Source of the DNA: Ustulina deusta
Taxonomy: Eukaryota; Ascomycota; Sordariomycetes; Xylariales; Xylariaceae
Length of the DNA: 64,000 nt
Reading direction: 5' to 3'
Assembly (NCBI GenBank): GCA_023159155.1
Contig: JAJNNX010000011.1
Coordinates: 62,001 to 126,000, forward strand
Shown here: in pieces, positions 42,353-53,955 of the stretch
Layout of the letters: each line of letters begins with the position of its first letter
Position numbering within the stretch: the first letter of the stretch is position 1
Program-made: the position numbers and the translations under genes
Notes under the pieces: model-generated
Told to the model about the DNA's origin: nothing
Database searches by the model: none
What the model saw: the letters and a program-made list of their open reading frames with translations, nothing else

Positions 42353-43693
42353 TTATGGGTCGTTCTCGCCTCGGAATCGAGCGACCGAGTGCTGCAAGAC
42401 TTTGGCCTCAGCGACGAGTCCTAGCTGGGCAAGCAGGTCAAAGACATCAAACCAGTTGCTGTTAACTTCCGCAACCGTGCAATCCAGAGCTACTCCCCAG
42501 AGATCCTGGAGGTCTATCTCAGCAGCGAACTCACATAGGCGAACGACGATTTTCCCGTGGGCTATAACTTCCTCGGGTTCCATCGTAGACGCCATTTGTC
42601 TAAACTCTACGGTGCGCTTGTTCTGATAGTCCATGTTAATTTGGCCACGTCTTCCTATCACTTTCTTATAGAGGTCGAGCGTGTAGGCTCGGAAGCTATA
42701 GGCTGGTCGGTCGTCAGGGTCCGGGCCGTATCGCATTAGCTCGGCGACCGTTGGGGCGTTCACACACTGTAGAATCTCAGATACGGCGAGAGGGATCTCG
42801 AGAGGGCGTGCCTCTCCGGCGTTATCTTCGTCATATGTGGAATACCTGAAGATATCTTCTTCAAACTCATATCCCGTCAGTTCCCCACGTTTGAAAGGAA
42901 CAATGAGATTAGACGTACGCTTCCGAAACGGGCGTGCGAAGGGTGTTGGTCTGCGCCGAGGGTGGGGAACCTCCGGCATCTCCTCAATGTACTCAGCACC
43001 TAGGTCCCGAGATGTCACCGCCGCAGGTCTGCCATGTGCAATGCGGGAATATAGTCTATTGCTTAGACAGTAATTATTGTCTCGTCTATGCTCAGGGTGC
43101 AGTTGTACCATCAGGGGGTCAACCGCTACTAGCAATGCGGCCATGCGTCGAAGTTTCCCAAAAGGTATATAATCCTTTCCATGGCCGTAGTGATAATGCA
43201 TTCCACTGTCAGGTGGAGTAATAATCCAGAACTCATTCTTAATAGCTTGGACTACGGCTCGGATTTCCTCCCACGAGGCCTCCGTCGCCCACAGGGCGGG
43301 TGATGTGATCTCAGTTGGGTGCCAGTGGTAGTCCCTCACGTATGCCTCCTCATTCCCTATCTCAGGGGGGAGATGGAATGTTGGATCAGTTCCGACCGTC
43401 CAGTCCAGGTACGGCCTTAGATGTACTGATTGAGGATCGGCCGTAGCCTCCTCATCGGATCGCACTACACGATCCCCGAGCTCGCGAAGACCAGAAAGAG
43501 CATGTTTGATTGTGTGTTCAAGTCTCTTCCGCACTCTGTTCATAATGGTAGCATGGCGGCTGACGCCAGGCGGGAGGACAAGGGGTGCGCCTGCGTTTTG
43601 AAACCTCGCCGGCGTGTTCATCGATAGATCGGATTCTGCAACGCAGAGCAGGAACTCGAGCTCTACGCCAATACTTGACTTAGTAGTTGCCAT
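42353..43693 (-). CDS. Putative amidoligase (COOH-NH2 ligase, amidoligase_2-like)
   Basis: Single exon on the minus strand, 446 residues from the ATG at 43693. The N-terminus SIGVELEFLL is the typical opening of the glutamate-cysteine-ligase-like amidoligase fold. It is followed by EITSPAL, then GMHYHYGHGKDYIPFGKLRRMAALL, which fits the metal/ATP-binding His-x-His region and following helix of the family. NYCLSNRLYS and the C-terminal NKRTVEFRQMASTMEPEEV are also typical (an Arg/Glu/Phe-Arg-Gln motif). Family members make amide or peptide bonds using ATP; fungal copies are often in accessory regions and uncharacterised. Substrate is unknown. No partner gene is adjacent. Confidence 0.75.
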   Translation of the reverse strand: MATTKSSIGVELEFLLCVAESDLSMNTPARFQNAGAPLVLPPGVSRHATIMNRVRKRLEHTIKHALSGLRELGDRVVRSDEEATADPQSVHLRPYLDWTVGTDPTFHLPPEIGNEEAYVRDYHWHPTEITSPALWATEASWEEIRAVVQAIKNEFWIITPPDSGMHYHYGHGKDYIPFGKLRRMAALLVAVDPLMVQLHPEHRRDNNYCLSNRLYSRIAHGRPAAVTSRDLGAEYIEEMPEVPHPRRRPTPFARPFRKRTSNLIVPFKRGELTGYEFEEDIFRYSTYDEDNAGEARPLEIPLAVSEILQCVNAPTVAELMRYGPDPDDRPAYSFRAYTLDLYKKVIGRRGQINMDYQNKRTVEFRQMASTMEPEEVIAHGKIVVRLCEFAAEIDLQDLWGVALDCTVAEVNSNWFDVFDLLAQLGLVAEAKVLQHSVARFRGENDP

Positions 43694-46600
43694 GCCTATT
43701 AGTCTTACCTTGTTTTCTGATGATTCTTGTTAAGTTGTTGATGTAAGGTGATTCTTCGTATATTTTAAGTTGATTGATCTATGTCATTGTAAATCTGGTC
43801 TCGAATACTTGCCGACTTTATATCAAGGCACGAGTACCGTTGAGCTTATGATAATACGATTGTTTAATACAACGGTAATTGTCGAAACGATGACCTTGTC
43901 TCTTTAGAATGCGTTCTTTCATTGATATTTATTCGAAAATCTTTGTCGCCACTAGATTGACAATAGGATGGTGGCCGGCGCGGGGGACGACTCACCTTGA
44001 GGCGAAAACAACAACTGTTTTTGTATTCAAGGGAGATATAGGCCGTAACATTTTCACTAGGCCAACACTCCACGCTTGCGTAATATGACAATTTTGCCCA
44101 TATACCTACATGTTGTACACCATTATAGTTCTTCGTGTTGGTAGGTCTGAATGAAATATTTGCATCCCTTATCAATCATCTCCGCCAACTCTCTCGGCCC
44201 GCTCAGCAATGGGCAGTGGCATAAATCCAAGGCCCACGCTGTCAAATTTTGCTGTGTCTCCCTTATGCTGTCGAGAAACTCCTCTTGCATGGCTGACAGG
44301 ATCCTAAGGTGCAAATAATGCATTGCACAGCAATATTGTTGAATCTAGAGCATAGCTCTTCCGTGTAGTCAGCAAGAAGGACATAGTTAAGTATGGGCCT
44401 GTTGCACAAATACTCGACACTTTCCGGTGCGACGTTATTGTAAGATGTCTCTTTCACACATGCTCATAATGACTTCCATCGTATTTTATTGCGCGAGGCG
44501 TCGAGATTTGCGGTTCCAACTCGAAAATAAAACTCATGGAGGTGAGCGCCATCACGTCGGATAACTCCATGACAAATTCTCTTGCGAGATGGTAATATAC
44601 TTAGAGTATCGATGCATTTCCGTGCCCAGTCGGAATATGACATGTAAATACGCGTCGCCATCCGGATGTTCGCTCACGTCGCACAGCAAGCAGGTACGGA
44701 TGATAACGAGACACAAGCCATGGGATTATTTCATGCACTAGACAGTATGTCTCATCTGACTTTAGCTTCCAAGGTCTACGATTTCCGTATAACAGACACC
44801 CAGATGGACTACATAGTACTGTGCAAAGGATTTATGTCAGTATCTTCCCTCAAAACTCCTTTGCCTAAGACAACTGTATGTGCATCCCCGTTGATTTCGC
44901 GGAGTTTTTCTAATAGCTCCTATCGACCAATGCCTTGCGACCACCAAATATATGCCTCAATTTTGCGTGTACGATGGACTGATGTCCGGAGACGGGAATA
45001 ACCAGAATACCTTTCTTTGTTCATTATAATTATGCAGTGAAAATTCAACCTACTGCCACTGTGTCCTGCCACTATCTACGGTCTGATATTGCTTTTCACG
45101 ACTATTCGGCAACACCAGCCTCGAAGGACATATTAGCATATATCTCGAGAATTCCAGACTGAACCTAACAGCAATTGCTTAAAATGAACCATCAACTTCA
45201 ATCCTAGGTGACTCGAATCTAATTTTATTTTGTTTCAGGAAGTATCGTTCCGGCCCCAAATTACTATTGTGAGCATTTGCCGCGGTACTCCCGGTATACC
45301 AGCACTCGGGGCTCTCTCCTCCTGACGGCAACTTCGAGATCGGTATGGATAGCACAGAGCTATCATATCCATGTAGGCTCTTTCTACTAATGGAAGCGCT
45401 GGGAGACACTAATCATCTATAGAATTAACAAAGGGATTAGTTTTGTCTTTTAATGGCCCCGTATTCTAAGGCGTTAAAAAAGTTGACATTGCATAGAAGG
45501 CTCAGGGGTGTGTGATAGTGGTCTACTTTTTATGACTTGCTACAGCTGATAGTTTTCAATTCTAAGATGGTATAATATGTTGAATATTAGGATACAACGT
45601 ATGGTGGGGGTTTTAGCAGAAGATCAATGACCGTTCTCTACTTTTTTTTTTTGAAGTATGATGAATAATGTTAATGCTAATATTGCTCTTAATGGGCATC
45701 AACTTCGTTATTACTTTAGCATGTCTAACTTTCACTGTTGTAGATTTATTTGCATCGTCTCCTCAATATTTTTTCCGCAACACCCGATTACTTTTTGTCA
45801 TGGACAATTTCAAGGTGTCTAGATCATATAACCTATACTCTAACCACTGCAAGTACCTCAATGAGAGGAAAGCAACGGTGACTTTTGGGCCCATCTAGTT
45901 CAACGTGCTAAATCCTAGCTCTCGGGCCCCATCGTTTAATGCGGTAGCCTTTGTCTTCACGAGTGTTAGTAGGCACACTGAATTATGTGCCTATTAACAT
46001 TATCCATCATACCAGCAAATTCAAACGGGGCGGTTGTAGACCCTACCAAGATAATAGTCATACAGATCCAACTTACGGATGTGTATATAGTCTCCTACAT
46101 GCCGTCCTTGGTGATTGGAAGACGAATGTGGCGTCGGTTCACCCACCATTCACATTCCCAGATAAGAGTGTTGCACTACATAGTAAATAGCAACAATGTA
46201 TCATCACACGGGTCTCCGTTGGGCTCCGCAGAGCCTCAAACCCTCCATGGGGTAGTAGAACAGGGGAGACAATAATACACGATTCTGACTCACCCAGAAA
46301 TCTTTCAGCTTGAGCCGCCAATAGCTTATGCCAAGTTCTAACTACCAACAAGTGGGTAGGACTATATGTGCATAGCCCTTCCCTTTCCCAAGTGCTATTA
46401 TACACTTCATTGGACGCCTCCACACCTCCATGACTAGAATTTCAGCGGCACTGCCACAACGTAATATTTCAGGCAGCCATACTCCCAAACTCGACTCGCC
46501 TGCCGGCAGATTCCGTCAGCGTTCTTTCTTTTCCATATGCCATAGAAGGATATATTTTCGAGACGGAAGCTGCACAGTCGAGAAAGGAATGATGAAACAG

Positions 46601-46929
46601 TTTAACAAGAATCAGCCAAGAGACTATACATTGCATTCGATGGACAATTTACAAGAAATGGTCTTTCCACGCTGCTTATTCCGTGAACATAACAAATAAG
46701 AATAGAATAACTAAGCCCGAGAAATCATGCTATGACGTGTTCAGTTTGCCCCCGTGACATAATCTCACAACTCCATGCGCCTATCGTGCACGCCCTCTAG
46801 GCTCCAATAGAAAAACATTTGAGGCCACCCCGACCTTCCAATACGCCTCGCCTGATCTATACCTAACCCACAAGCCTATCAATACAATCTGATGCCCCCT
46901 TATACCTATCCTACGTAATACTCGACCGC
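43694..46929. other. AT-rich gene-poor region with decayed coding traces
   Basis: About 3.2 kb of mostly AT-rich sequence. The part 43864-44661 has protein-like text on the minus strand (separate entry). ORFs elsewhere (for example 44666-45001, 45951-46190, 46430-46699) have no domain. The base composition and dense stops suggest ageing repeat DNA. Confidence 0.4.
43864..44661 (-). pseudogene. Possible decayed protein-coding remnant, family unknown
   Basis: Successive minus-strand ORFs at 44661-44464, 44457-44263, 44323-44123 and 44175-43864 read like pieces of one protein with frame changes. Segments such as SYSDWARKCIDTLSILPSRKRICHGVIRRDG and EEFLDSIRETQQNLTAWALDLC have natural composition and helical patterning. 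No domain could be named. Stops and shifts between pieces suggest a pseudogene or relic, but chance ORFs cannot be ruled out. Confidence 0.25.
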
Positions 46930-47337
46930 CTATCGCCACCCAATCGCCCTCCTCTCGGGGTATTCTAGCGGCCGCCGATTCTGGACCGTGATGACCTCGT
47001 GGCGACGGGGCGTGTCCAGGCGCAGTGATATGCACTCGGCGCAGTACCCGCCGTAGTATCGGTCACGGCGGCGGAAGCAGCCGCGACATTCGACAGTGCG
47101 GGGTGCGTTGTCGCGCTTCTCAATCCACATCGTGGATCCGGGCGCATTGTAGATGACGGTGTTGGACCTGTTGCTGCTACTTCGGTCGCGGTCTTCGAAC
47201 GACCGCTCGTCGATGATGAGTTTCCCCTCGTTGATGACGTACCGTGTGGGTCGGTGACTGTGTCGCAGGTCGCGCCCTATCTGGTGCGCCAGCTCGTAGC
47301 CGTCTTTGTGGTGGTGGTCGTGGTAGTAAGAAGGCAT
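46930..47337 (-). CDS. Small hypothetical protein with a CxxC..CxxC zinc-ribbon-like motif
   Basis: Single exon on the minus strand, 135 residues from the ATG at 47337. The N-terminus is His/Tyr-rich (PSYYHDHHHKDGYELAHQIG). Residues about 93-111 hold ECRGCFRRRDRYYGGYCAEC, two CxxC pairs about 12 residues apart, able to bind one zinc ion. The C-terminus is Arg-rich. The composition is GC-rich compared with its flanks. No known family was recognised; a nuclear or cytosolic site is likely since no signal peptide is visible. A role cannot be given. Confidence 0.55.
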   Translation of the reverse strand: MPSYYHDHHHKDGYELAHQIGRDLRHSHRPTRYVINEGKLIIDERSFEDRDRSSSNRSNTVIYNAPGSTMWIEKRDNAPRTVECRGCFRRRDRYYGGYCAECISLRLDTPRRHEVITVQNRRPLEYPERRAIGWR

Positions 47338-48891
47338 GGTGATGGTCGGAACGGGGGTGAGTGGGACCGAATAGGGGTCCAGATATTATTTTACGGCTTC
47401 GATAACGAGCGGGTTTCTATTGTTGTTATTCTGCCGTGCGCTCTTGATCTGGTACTGTTTCTTTTCCGTATGACGGGAATCTAGCAGTATTCTTGATATC
47501 TCTGTGGGTTTTGCGTTACTCGAGATTGAACAGCAATAGGACAAAGCTTTTAGGGAAACGAAGGTTGGGGATGTCAGTCATTATGGAACATTTCATTCCT
47601 TCCATACAGCATCCCTATATATGTTAGCTCACGAATTGCTGACCGACGCCTGCGAGCCGCACGAGACCTTCAAGCGCCGAGCTGAGCATGGTGGAGGGTA
47701 TGTCGTGCGTAATACTTGATGGTCGGGCGAGAAGGCGTTTGCTAGCCTTCCTCCAAGTCATCGCTGTGCGTCACCAAACGCATAATGAGGCTCAGTTCTC
47801 AGAGGCGACATCTACTTGGTGCATGCATGGATGGACATTAATGATGTAAGTCTTATTGCCACGGCCTATGGTTTGTGACTGGCCCGTAGCCAATGAGGAC
47901 CGACCTTGGCGGGTGGAAGCCTAACACATGTCATACCCACCACCGTCGATGTCAATCACCTTGACCGTAATATTCCATTCTATTGACACGTGGTCACGGC
48001 CAATATGAAGACTCATCGGCCTCTTACATCCTAATACGGCCATCAGGCTGCAGCCTGTTTGTGTTCTTCGCTAGCTGACTCCTTTCTCTCCCTCGCCGCT
48101 TCATCGGATCGATAGGAATCGGTCCTAGCCGCACGATTGCCCTGAACTATTTAATTGAGCTTCGGATGTCCCCGATTCGATATTCTTTGTCGTTGCTAGG
48201 CGTGCTGCATATATAGCATATAACACGACCACCACTAGTGGCACTAGATTGCTTGCAAATGCTCGATGTTGTATATTGCATCTGTTCTCGCTTCGACGGT
48301 GCATATATCCGGCTATAACCATTCCTAGCTTCTTATAGTTTCGGATAGGGTCATGCGATACTAGTCGTGCTATTTAGATTGAGATGTGTAGGGTGAGAAG
48401 TCTGAATTTCGAAGTCTATTTACCCAGGTATGCTACCAAGACACTCCTGGTATAATATTGAAGAGCTTCATAGATAGTGTTAGACTTCAAATTTTCGAAC
48501 AAAATCTTAACTTATCATCATTACTACTTTCATCTTGTTTTGGATGTAACATATATTGGAATTGTTCACCCAAGTTGTGCGAGCTACATCTGTAGAGTGG
48601 TCAGACCAATTAGGAGTTTAACTACAGTCAGTAGGGATGAAGTAGTATCGTTCATAAAACTCGATGCAGGAGCAAAAATGAATGAATGAATTGATCAAGC
48701 GATTAAAATTTTTGAAAAAATTTTTAAATCGGGGGGGAAAAGGTTTCGATTGTAAGAAAGATATATCAACCTTTCCTTGTGAGCTGTTACATGATAAGTC
48801 CTGTCATCTTTGGGGGACCACCAGAATCTTTTCTTGACATCAACGCATTAAACCTAACTACGGCCACTTAACCAATTTATCTCACCCCAAA
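47338..48891. other. Intergenic region
   Basis: About 1.55 kb. No ORF with a domain. An AT-rich near-palindrome (TTAAAATTTTTGAAAAAATTTTT) and a short G run lie near 48703-48738. No gene is supported. Confidence 0.4.
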
Positions 48892-49224
48892 ATGTCAAGG
48901 GCCATATCAGCACAATCGTATCTATTCCATACTGTAAAACCATCCCTCACAATCACCACTCTTCCCCGACGATTCGCCAGCACCCAATCGAAGTCTCAAA
49001 ATCAGAGCCCGCCAGAAGACCATGACGTCACGTCCCCCAATACACCCCCCGAAAGACATCAAAATAAGCCCAAGAAAAAGACAATGGCACAGCTCGACGA
49101 GGAGCTGAGACAGAAGATGTGCGACATCGCGGGCGACGGCGGCGAGGCGGGCGTAGAGTACGAGGACGGCAAGCCGGTGGCCATGAAGCGGAGTGTGAAG
49201 AACAACATGTTCCGATATATATGA
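48892..49224 (+). CDS. Small conserved mitochondrial-type protein
   Basis: Single exon, 110 residues from the ATG at 48892. The N-terminus is Arg/Ser-rich with no acidic residues (SRAISAQSYLFHTVKPS ... RRFAST), a good mitochondrial presequence. The C-terminal part, MAQLDEELRQKM and GGEAGVEYEDGKPVAMKRSV, is strongly conserved in uncharacterised filamentous-fungal proteins as far as I recall. No catalytic motif is visible. An internal ATG at 49084 could serve for a shorter form, but the presequence favours the first ATG. Function is unknown. Confidence 0.75.
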   Translation: MSRAISAQSYLFHTVKPSLTITTLPRRFASTQSKSQNQSPPEDHDVTSPNTPPERHQNKPKKKTMAQLDEELRQKMCDIAGDGGEAGVEYEDGKPVAMKRSVKNNMFRYI

Positions 49225-49896
49225 TCTATATATGACGATTTCCATCTCTGCCACGACCATGGGAGGGACAGAGAGCACGTGGCTGTCTATCTATCTGCTA
49301 ACCTCATCGCTTCTGCTTCAAACAACTACGAACGCGGCGTGTTTCCTCGGGGATGATTGTTGATGGCCGTGTGACTTGGTACGGGTTCATAAGATTCGAC
49401 TATGTAGTTGCCCATCCATTAGTATCAGCCATGAATTTAAACATCGGCATTTTCTCTTCAAGACATAGCTTAGCAACACACTCTAACGCAATGGACCTTT
49501 GGACTCGCTGGATGTTTCACTATTCATGTGCTGGACTAGCCATCATCAACACAGAGTAGGCCACGAAGAGCATGAAAATGAGCATAACTCCACAACACCA
49601 CACCACCAGAAAACTGGATGGAAGTCGGCCAGTGAGTCGTACCGGTATTCGCGCGCCTAATGCGACTCCTACTTCTACCTGCGTAGCAGAATTATATAGC
49701 AAATAAAACACCCAGCGAACGTGGTGTTCGCGACCGACGCGGAGGCGTCAGAACCTAGGTATCAACCACCACCATCATTCATAGTCCGGAACGCCGTTTG
49801 CCAGCTCACCGCCAACGCCATGGAGACACGTACACATAAAACCCTATCGACAAGCCGCAGCTGAAAACCCGACTCTACAACACGGCTAGATCGAAT
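49225..49896. other. Intergenic region between convergent genes
   Basis: About 670 bases between the small mitochondrial-type gene and the 3' end of FEN1. Short ORFs only; no gene is supported. Confidence 0.4.
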
Positions 49897-51252
49897 CTAT
49901 GCCGTGCCCCTGGGCCGGCCCTTCACTTTAGCCTTCTCTTTCTTCTCCTCCTTGAGCTTCTTCTTCTTGGCCTCATTCTGCTCCTCATGCTTCCTCTTCA
50001 GCGCAGCCTTCTCGGCCTCTGTCTTGGGGACGGGCTTGAAGAAACCCTCGAGTCGGGCTTGTTGCGAGCTCTTGCTGCCCTTCTCCAGCCTGGCGGCGCC
50101 TGCACGGACGCGGTCCTCATTGAAGCCTTTATCGGTGCACAGGTATTTGACGAGGCCCTCGGTGTCGGGCTTCTCCCACTTGAAGTCGCAGAGCGGATCG
50201 TCGGCCTTTCGTACGTCGGGCTCGAAGAACAATGCTCGCGCATCGGCGAAGGGCCAGTCGTCGGGCACCGTGTATTTGTGCTTGGGATCGTTCTGGATGA
50301 ATTCGACGACTTTTTCGAGGGTGCCGTGTTCGCGGATCAGCTTCAAGGCGGTCGAGGGTCCGATCTTGGGAATGGGGTCGAGGTAATCGCATCCGAGCAG
50401 AATGCAGAGATCGACAAACTACCAGCGTCAGCGAGTGTCATATGAGAAATGCAATTGTGCGGGTGGCATACTTGTTTGCGATCCATCCGCAGACCCTCGA
50501 GGGCTCTGTCGACCGAGATTTCCTGGATGGGTTCCTTTCGCTGCTCGCTAAATGTCAGGTGCCGGAGGAGGATAGGGCTGTCAAAGCAAAGAGTGTCCAT
50601 GTCCTCGCTGGCTGCGGCATAGACCTTGCCGGCCCGGGCCAGCACGGCGCACTGGGCCTCGGCCTCGGTGGGGGCGACGATGTAGGGAATGCCCATCAGC
50701 TTCAGGAGTTGCTGACACTCGGCATTGTGCTCTCTGGTGACTCGGACGGTTCGCCGCGAAAACTTCTCCACATCCTCGGCAGTGCCCGTCTCCTTGGCTT
50801 CCTCGAGGTCTTCGCTTGCCTCGGCCTTGCGCTGAAACCGCTTGGCGAGCTCGCCGGACTTGAGCTTGGGGGGGGCACCGTCGAAGACGTAGAGGGGCTT
50901 GATGCCGTTGTCGACCATGCGGAGGGTGCGGTAGAACATGCCCATCAGGTGGGAGGTGGTGTCGCCCGACTCGTTCGTCAGCTGCTGGCCATCGGATCGG
51001 ACGGCGATGAGGAAACTGTAGATGCTCATGGAGCTGGGGACGGACAGCGTTAATGTGTGACCACGGACAGAACACGGAGCGATCGGGGACATACGCATCC
51101 TACACAAGTCAAGGGTTAGAACTGCACACAAGCAAGCGGCGTGGTAGACGTACAATGGCAACCTTGCGACCGAACTGGTTCTTGATGTCGCCCTCCTTGA
51201 TGGCGGCCGGCGCCTCCTCCTTGATGACGGAGAAAAGACTTTTGATACCCAT
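49897..51252 (-). CDS. FEN1: Flap endonuclease 1 (FEN1/Rad27), four exons including a 5-nt microexon
   Basis: Minus-strand exons 51252-51154, 51099-51095, 51033-50472 and 50418-49897 sum to 1188 nt (395 residues), the usual FEN1 size. Exon 1 codes MGIKSLF to KVAI (33 residues). The 5-nt exon GATGC plus one C gives Asp34-Ala35. Exon 3 continues [12 protein letters not shown] through the XPG N and I regions ([38 protein letters not shown]). Exon 4 has [18 protein letters not shown] (helix-hairpin-helix) and the PCNA-binding QARLEGFF followed by a basic tail. FEN1 removes 5' flaps in Okazaki fragment maturation and long-patch base excision repair in the nucleus. All splice phases agree, and Asp34, carried by the microexon, is a metal-binding catalytic residue in the family. 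Confidence 0.95.
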
Positions 51253-51937
51253 GCTTACGGTACAACCTCGAGGGCAAATGGAGTGCGAATTGGTGACGCA
51301 GGTGCGAGGATGTAGGTAACCGGGTTGTGTGGTTGTGCCCGAAGCGCAGGTTGATCTGGCTGTGTGATGAAGGTGAGAATTAGGTAGTTGGAGCGAATGG
51401 ACGGAGGGCAGTATCTAACCTGGAGCTAGTGATGTCACGACGCCAAAAGAAAAACCAATTAAGCTGTGTGGGTAGGTACACCTCAGAGGAGAGACGCGCT
51501 TTCCACTTGGAGACGTGTTGCGCGACAGTGGGGAGGGGCGAGGCGGTCTGTGCTGGGGATGGCACGCGCTGTAAATAGGTAGGTAGGGTACCGTAATACA
51601 GCCTGAGGGCGAGTTAGGCACTTCCATCATCTCGTCGTCTAATTCCCAATTCCCTACCTGCCCCCCTCTTGACTGATCTACCTTAAGTAAGTATTCATGT
51701 GTTTCTGAGTTATATAGGTTGGGCTACTACAAATGGTAAGTTCTTCGATCAATTATGCGCAGATAACATCGTAGCTCTGACATCTCATCTATTCTTCTCT
51801 ATACTAATACATAGAGGTCGGATATACAGGGCACACAGTACATCATCATGTTGTATGCAATCTCATCATGATCTTTGTTCTACCATCCGGGTCTTCACAC
51901 CACCAAGCGTGCATCACAAGTGTCAGTACTGTAGGCA
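51253..51937. other. Intergenic region between two minus-strand genes
   Basis: About 685 bases: FEN1 promoter side and 3' side of the MFS gene. No coding sequence is supported. Confidence 0.4.
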
Positions 51938-53955
51938 TTAGATCGTATACCGGAACCTCGGGCTCTCATCTCCAAGTTCGGCCAGTTCTTCGTCGGATAA
52001 GTTGGCATGCTCCGGCTTGATTAGTCCTTGTTCACGCCTCCTGTTCTCTCGTGCATATGAGAACCAAAGAGTCCCGAATACCAACGCCGACAAGCCCACC
52101 AACGACAACGCTATGCCGTTGCCCTTGATGTATCTCGGTTGGTCGCTACTTGCACTGCATGGCCATTTGTCAGCGACGGCCGCGACCGGCCTTGTTGTTG
52201 TTGTGGTTGTGGCGGATGTCCTCACGACAGGACGTCGGTGAGATAACGTTGACTTACTAGATGAAGGACGCCATGATTCCACTGCTATTCCCAATAGTCA
52301 GCTGTAAGCCACTGGCCGTCGTGCGCTTGCCATATCGCGGACTGTTGTTCGGGAGCTGTGTCCAACAGTCAGCTTTGTGAATCGTGCACGCGCTTTACGT
52401 GGCAGCATCGCGGAGACTCACCCAGGCCAGAGGCAGACCAACCAAGACGTACAGTCCTGTCGCAATCAAGAAGCACCTGAAAAACGTCAGATATCTCCCT
52501 TCCATCGAGCTATACTTCATCTTACGCGAAGTAATGCACGCCTGCCGACACGTTGGATAGCAAGATCCCGTAGCCGATCACGCTGATCACGCCCCAAATC
52601 ACACAAAAGACGGCTCGCATCTGCTTGCGATCGGAAATATAGGCAATCGTCATGTACGAAATGGCTCCGAGCGCGTAACACGGGATCGTGAGCAACTGGG
52701 TCTCCGCTGTCGACCAAGTGCCCAGACCCTTGATGATGGTTGGGAGGAAAACGGAGAAGCCTGTGCTCCTCGAGTTAGCCTCATCTCTACCTACCTCACG
52801 CAATCGACCCGAGAGCCGCCAGGGTAACACTGACTATAAAGCATCGTATCACTTCCAAACTGCCCGACGCAGAACATCCATATCCTCCAATCCTTAAATG
52901 CCTTCATCATATCGTCTTTGCTGAACCTCTGCGCGCTCTCCGTATACCCATACTGGCGCTGCTGCCTCGCAATCATGAGCTTTTTTTCGTCCGCATTCAA
53001 GAAGTATGCATGTTCTGGGTCATCCGGCAACAAAAAGAGGGTCACAACACCCAGCACGATGGTAGGAATTCCCTCAATGATCATGATCCATCTCCACCCC
53101 CTCATGTCACGCGCACCGTCCAGATGCCCAATGCCATAGGCAAGGAGACCTCCGACCGCACCGGCGATGGCGGCACTGACGAAGAGATAGCCAACACGCA
53201 ACGCGAGCTCGCGTTTCGTGTAGAAAAAGGTGAGGTAGACGTTGAGGGCCGGGAATAGCCCAGCCTCGAACGCGCCCAGCAGCACACGCAACGCCACGAG
53301 GCTTCCGAAATTATGCACGAAGCCCGTAGCCAGCGCTAATATCCCCCAAACAAACGCGATGAATGCTATCCAACGCTGCGGCCCGATGGGCTTCAAAACA
53401 AGATTGGAAGGGAGCTCGAAAATGATGTCTGTGGACTTGGTATCAGCTCCGCATTACACCTTGGATCGCAACCTCACCAAAGTGCCTTGTATCATGAATC
53501 GTCGACTGAAGCATCAAAATCAGGGTTACCAACCAGGATCTTGACTTACAAGTGACGAAGACGATGGAAACGGCAATCTGGAACTGATTCGGAGTCAGAC
53601 CCAGGTCTTCCTCTAGACCGTATAGTCGCGCATTACCAATATTTACCCTGTAATTTGGTCAGCACCCACGCACCCATCTACACACATCCCCCTACACAAC
53701 GAACCTATCCAAGAAGCTAAATGTGTCTACAACGGTTAAGAGTAAGCCACTGAACACACAGCAGAGTAGAGCAAGGAGGACCGATGCCGACGTACAAAGT
53801 AACATAACAAGAGGAATGAGGTGCCAATCAAGCTTGCGCACCAGGTTCCTCTCGTCAACCCCGGAATTGATGCTCTCTTCATAGACGGCGCCATTCTCTG
53901 TGTCCTGGGGCTCCTCGGTATCCAAGTCCTGCGACTTGGAGGTAGCGGCGGCCAT
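51938..53955 (-). CDS. MFS transporter, anion:cation symporter (allantoate permease-like) family, eight exons
   Basis: Minus-strand exons 53955-53796, 53726-53705 (22 nt), 53647-53550, 53428-52835, 52760-52526, 52476-52422, 52355-52258 and 52154-51938 sum to 1479 nt (492 residues) with all phases in agreement. The N-terminus is acidic and cytosolic; LDWHLIPLVMLL begins the first membrane helix. The short second exon completes the FLDRVNIGNARL loop motif, which together with ELPSNLVLK and RVLLGAFEAGLFPAL is typical of Dal5-like (ACS) carriers of nicotinate, allantoate, pantothenate or similar organic anions. Twelve hydrophobic segments are expected and most are visible. The C-terminal tail (LSDEELAELGDESPRFRYTI) is also typical. 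Plasma membrane location is inferred; substrate is unknown. There is no obvious partner enzyme nearby. Confidence 0.9.

Noticed and set aside
50442..51053. 203-codon plus-strand ORF opposite FEN1
   Set aside because: Antisense shadow; FEN1 motifs and splice sites are on the minus strand.
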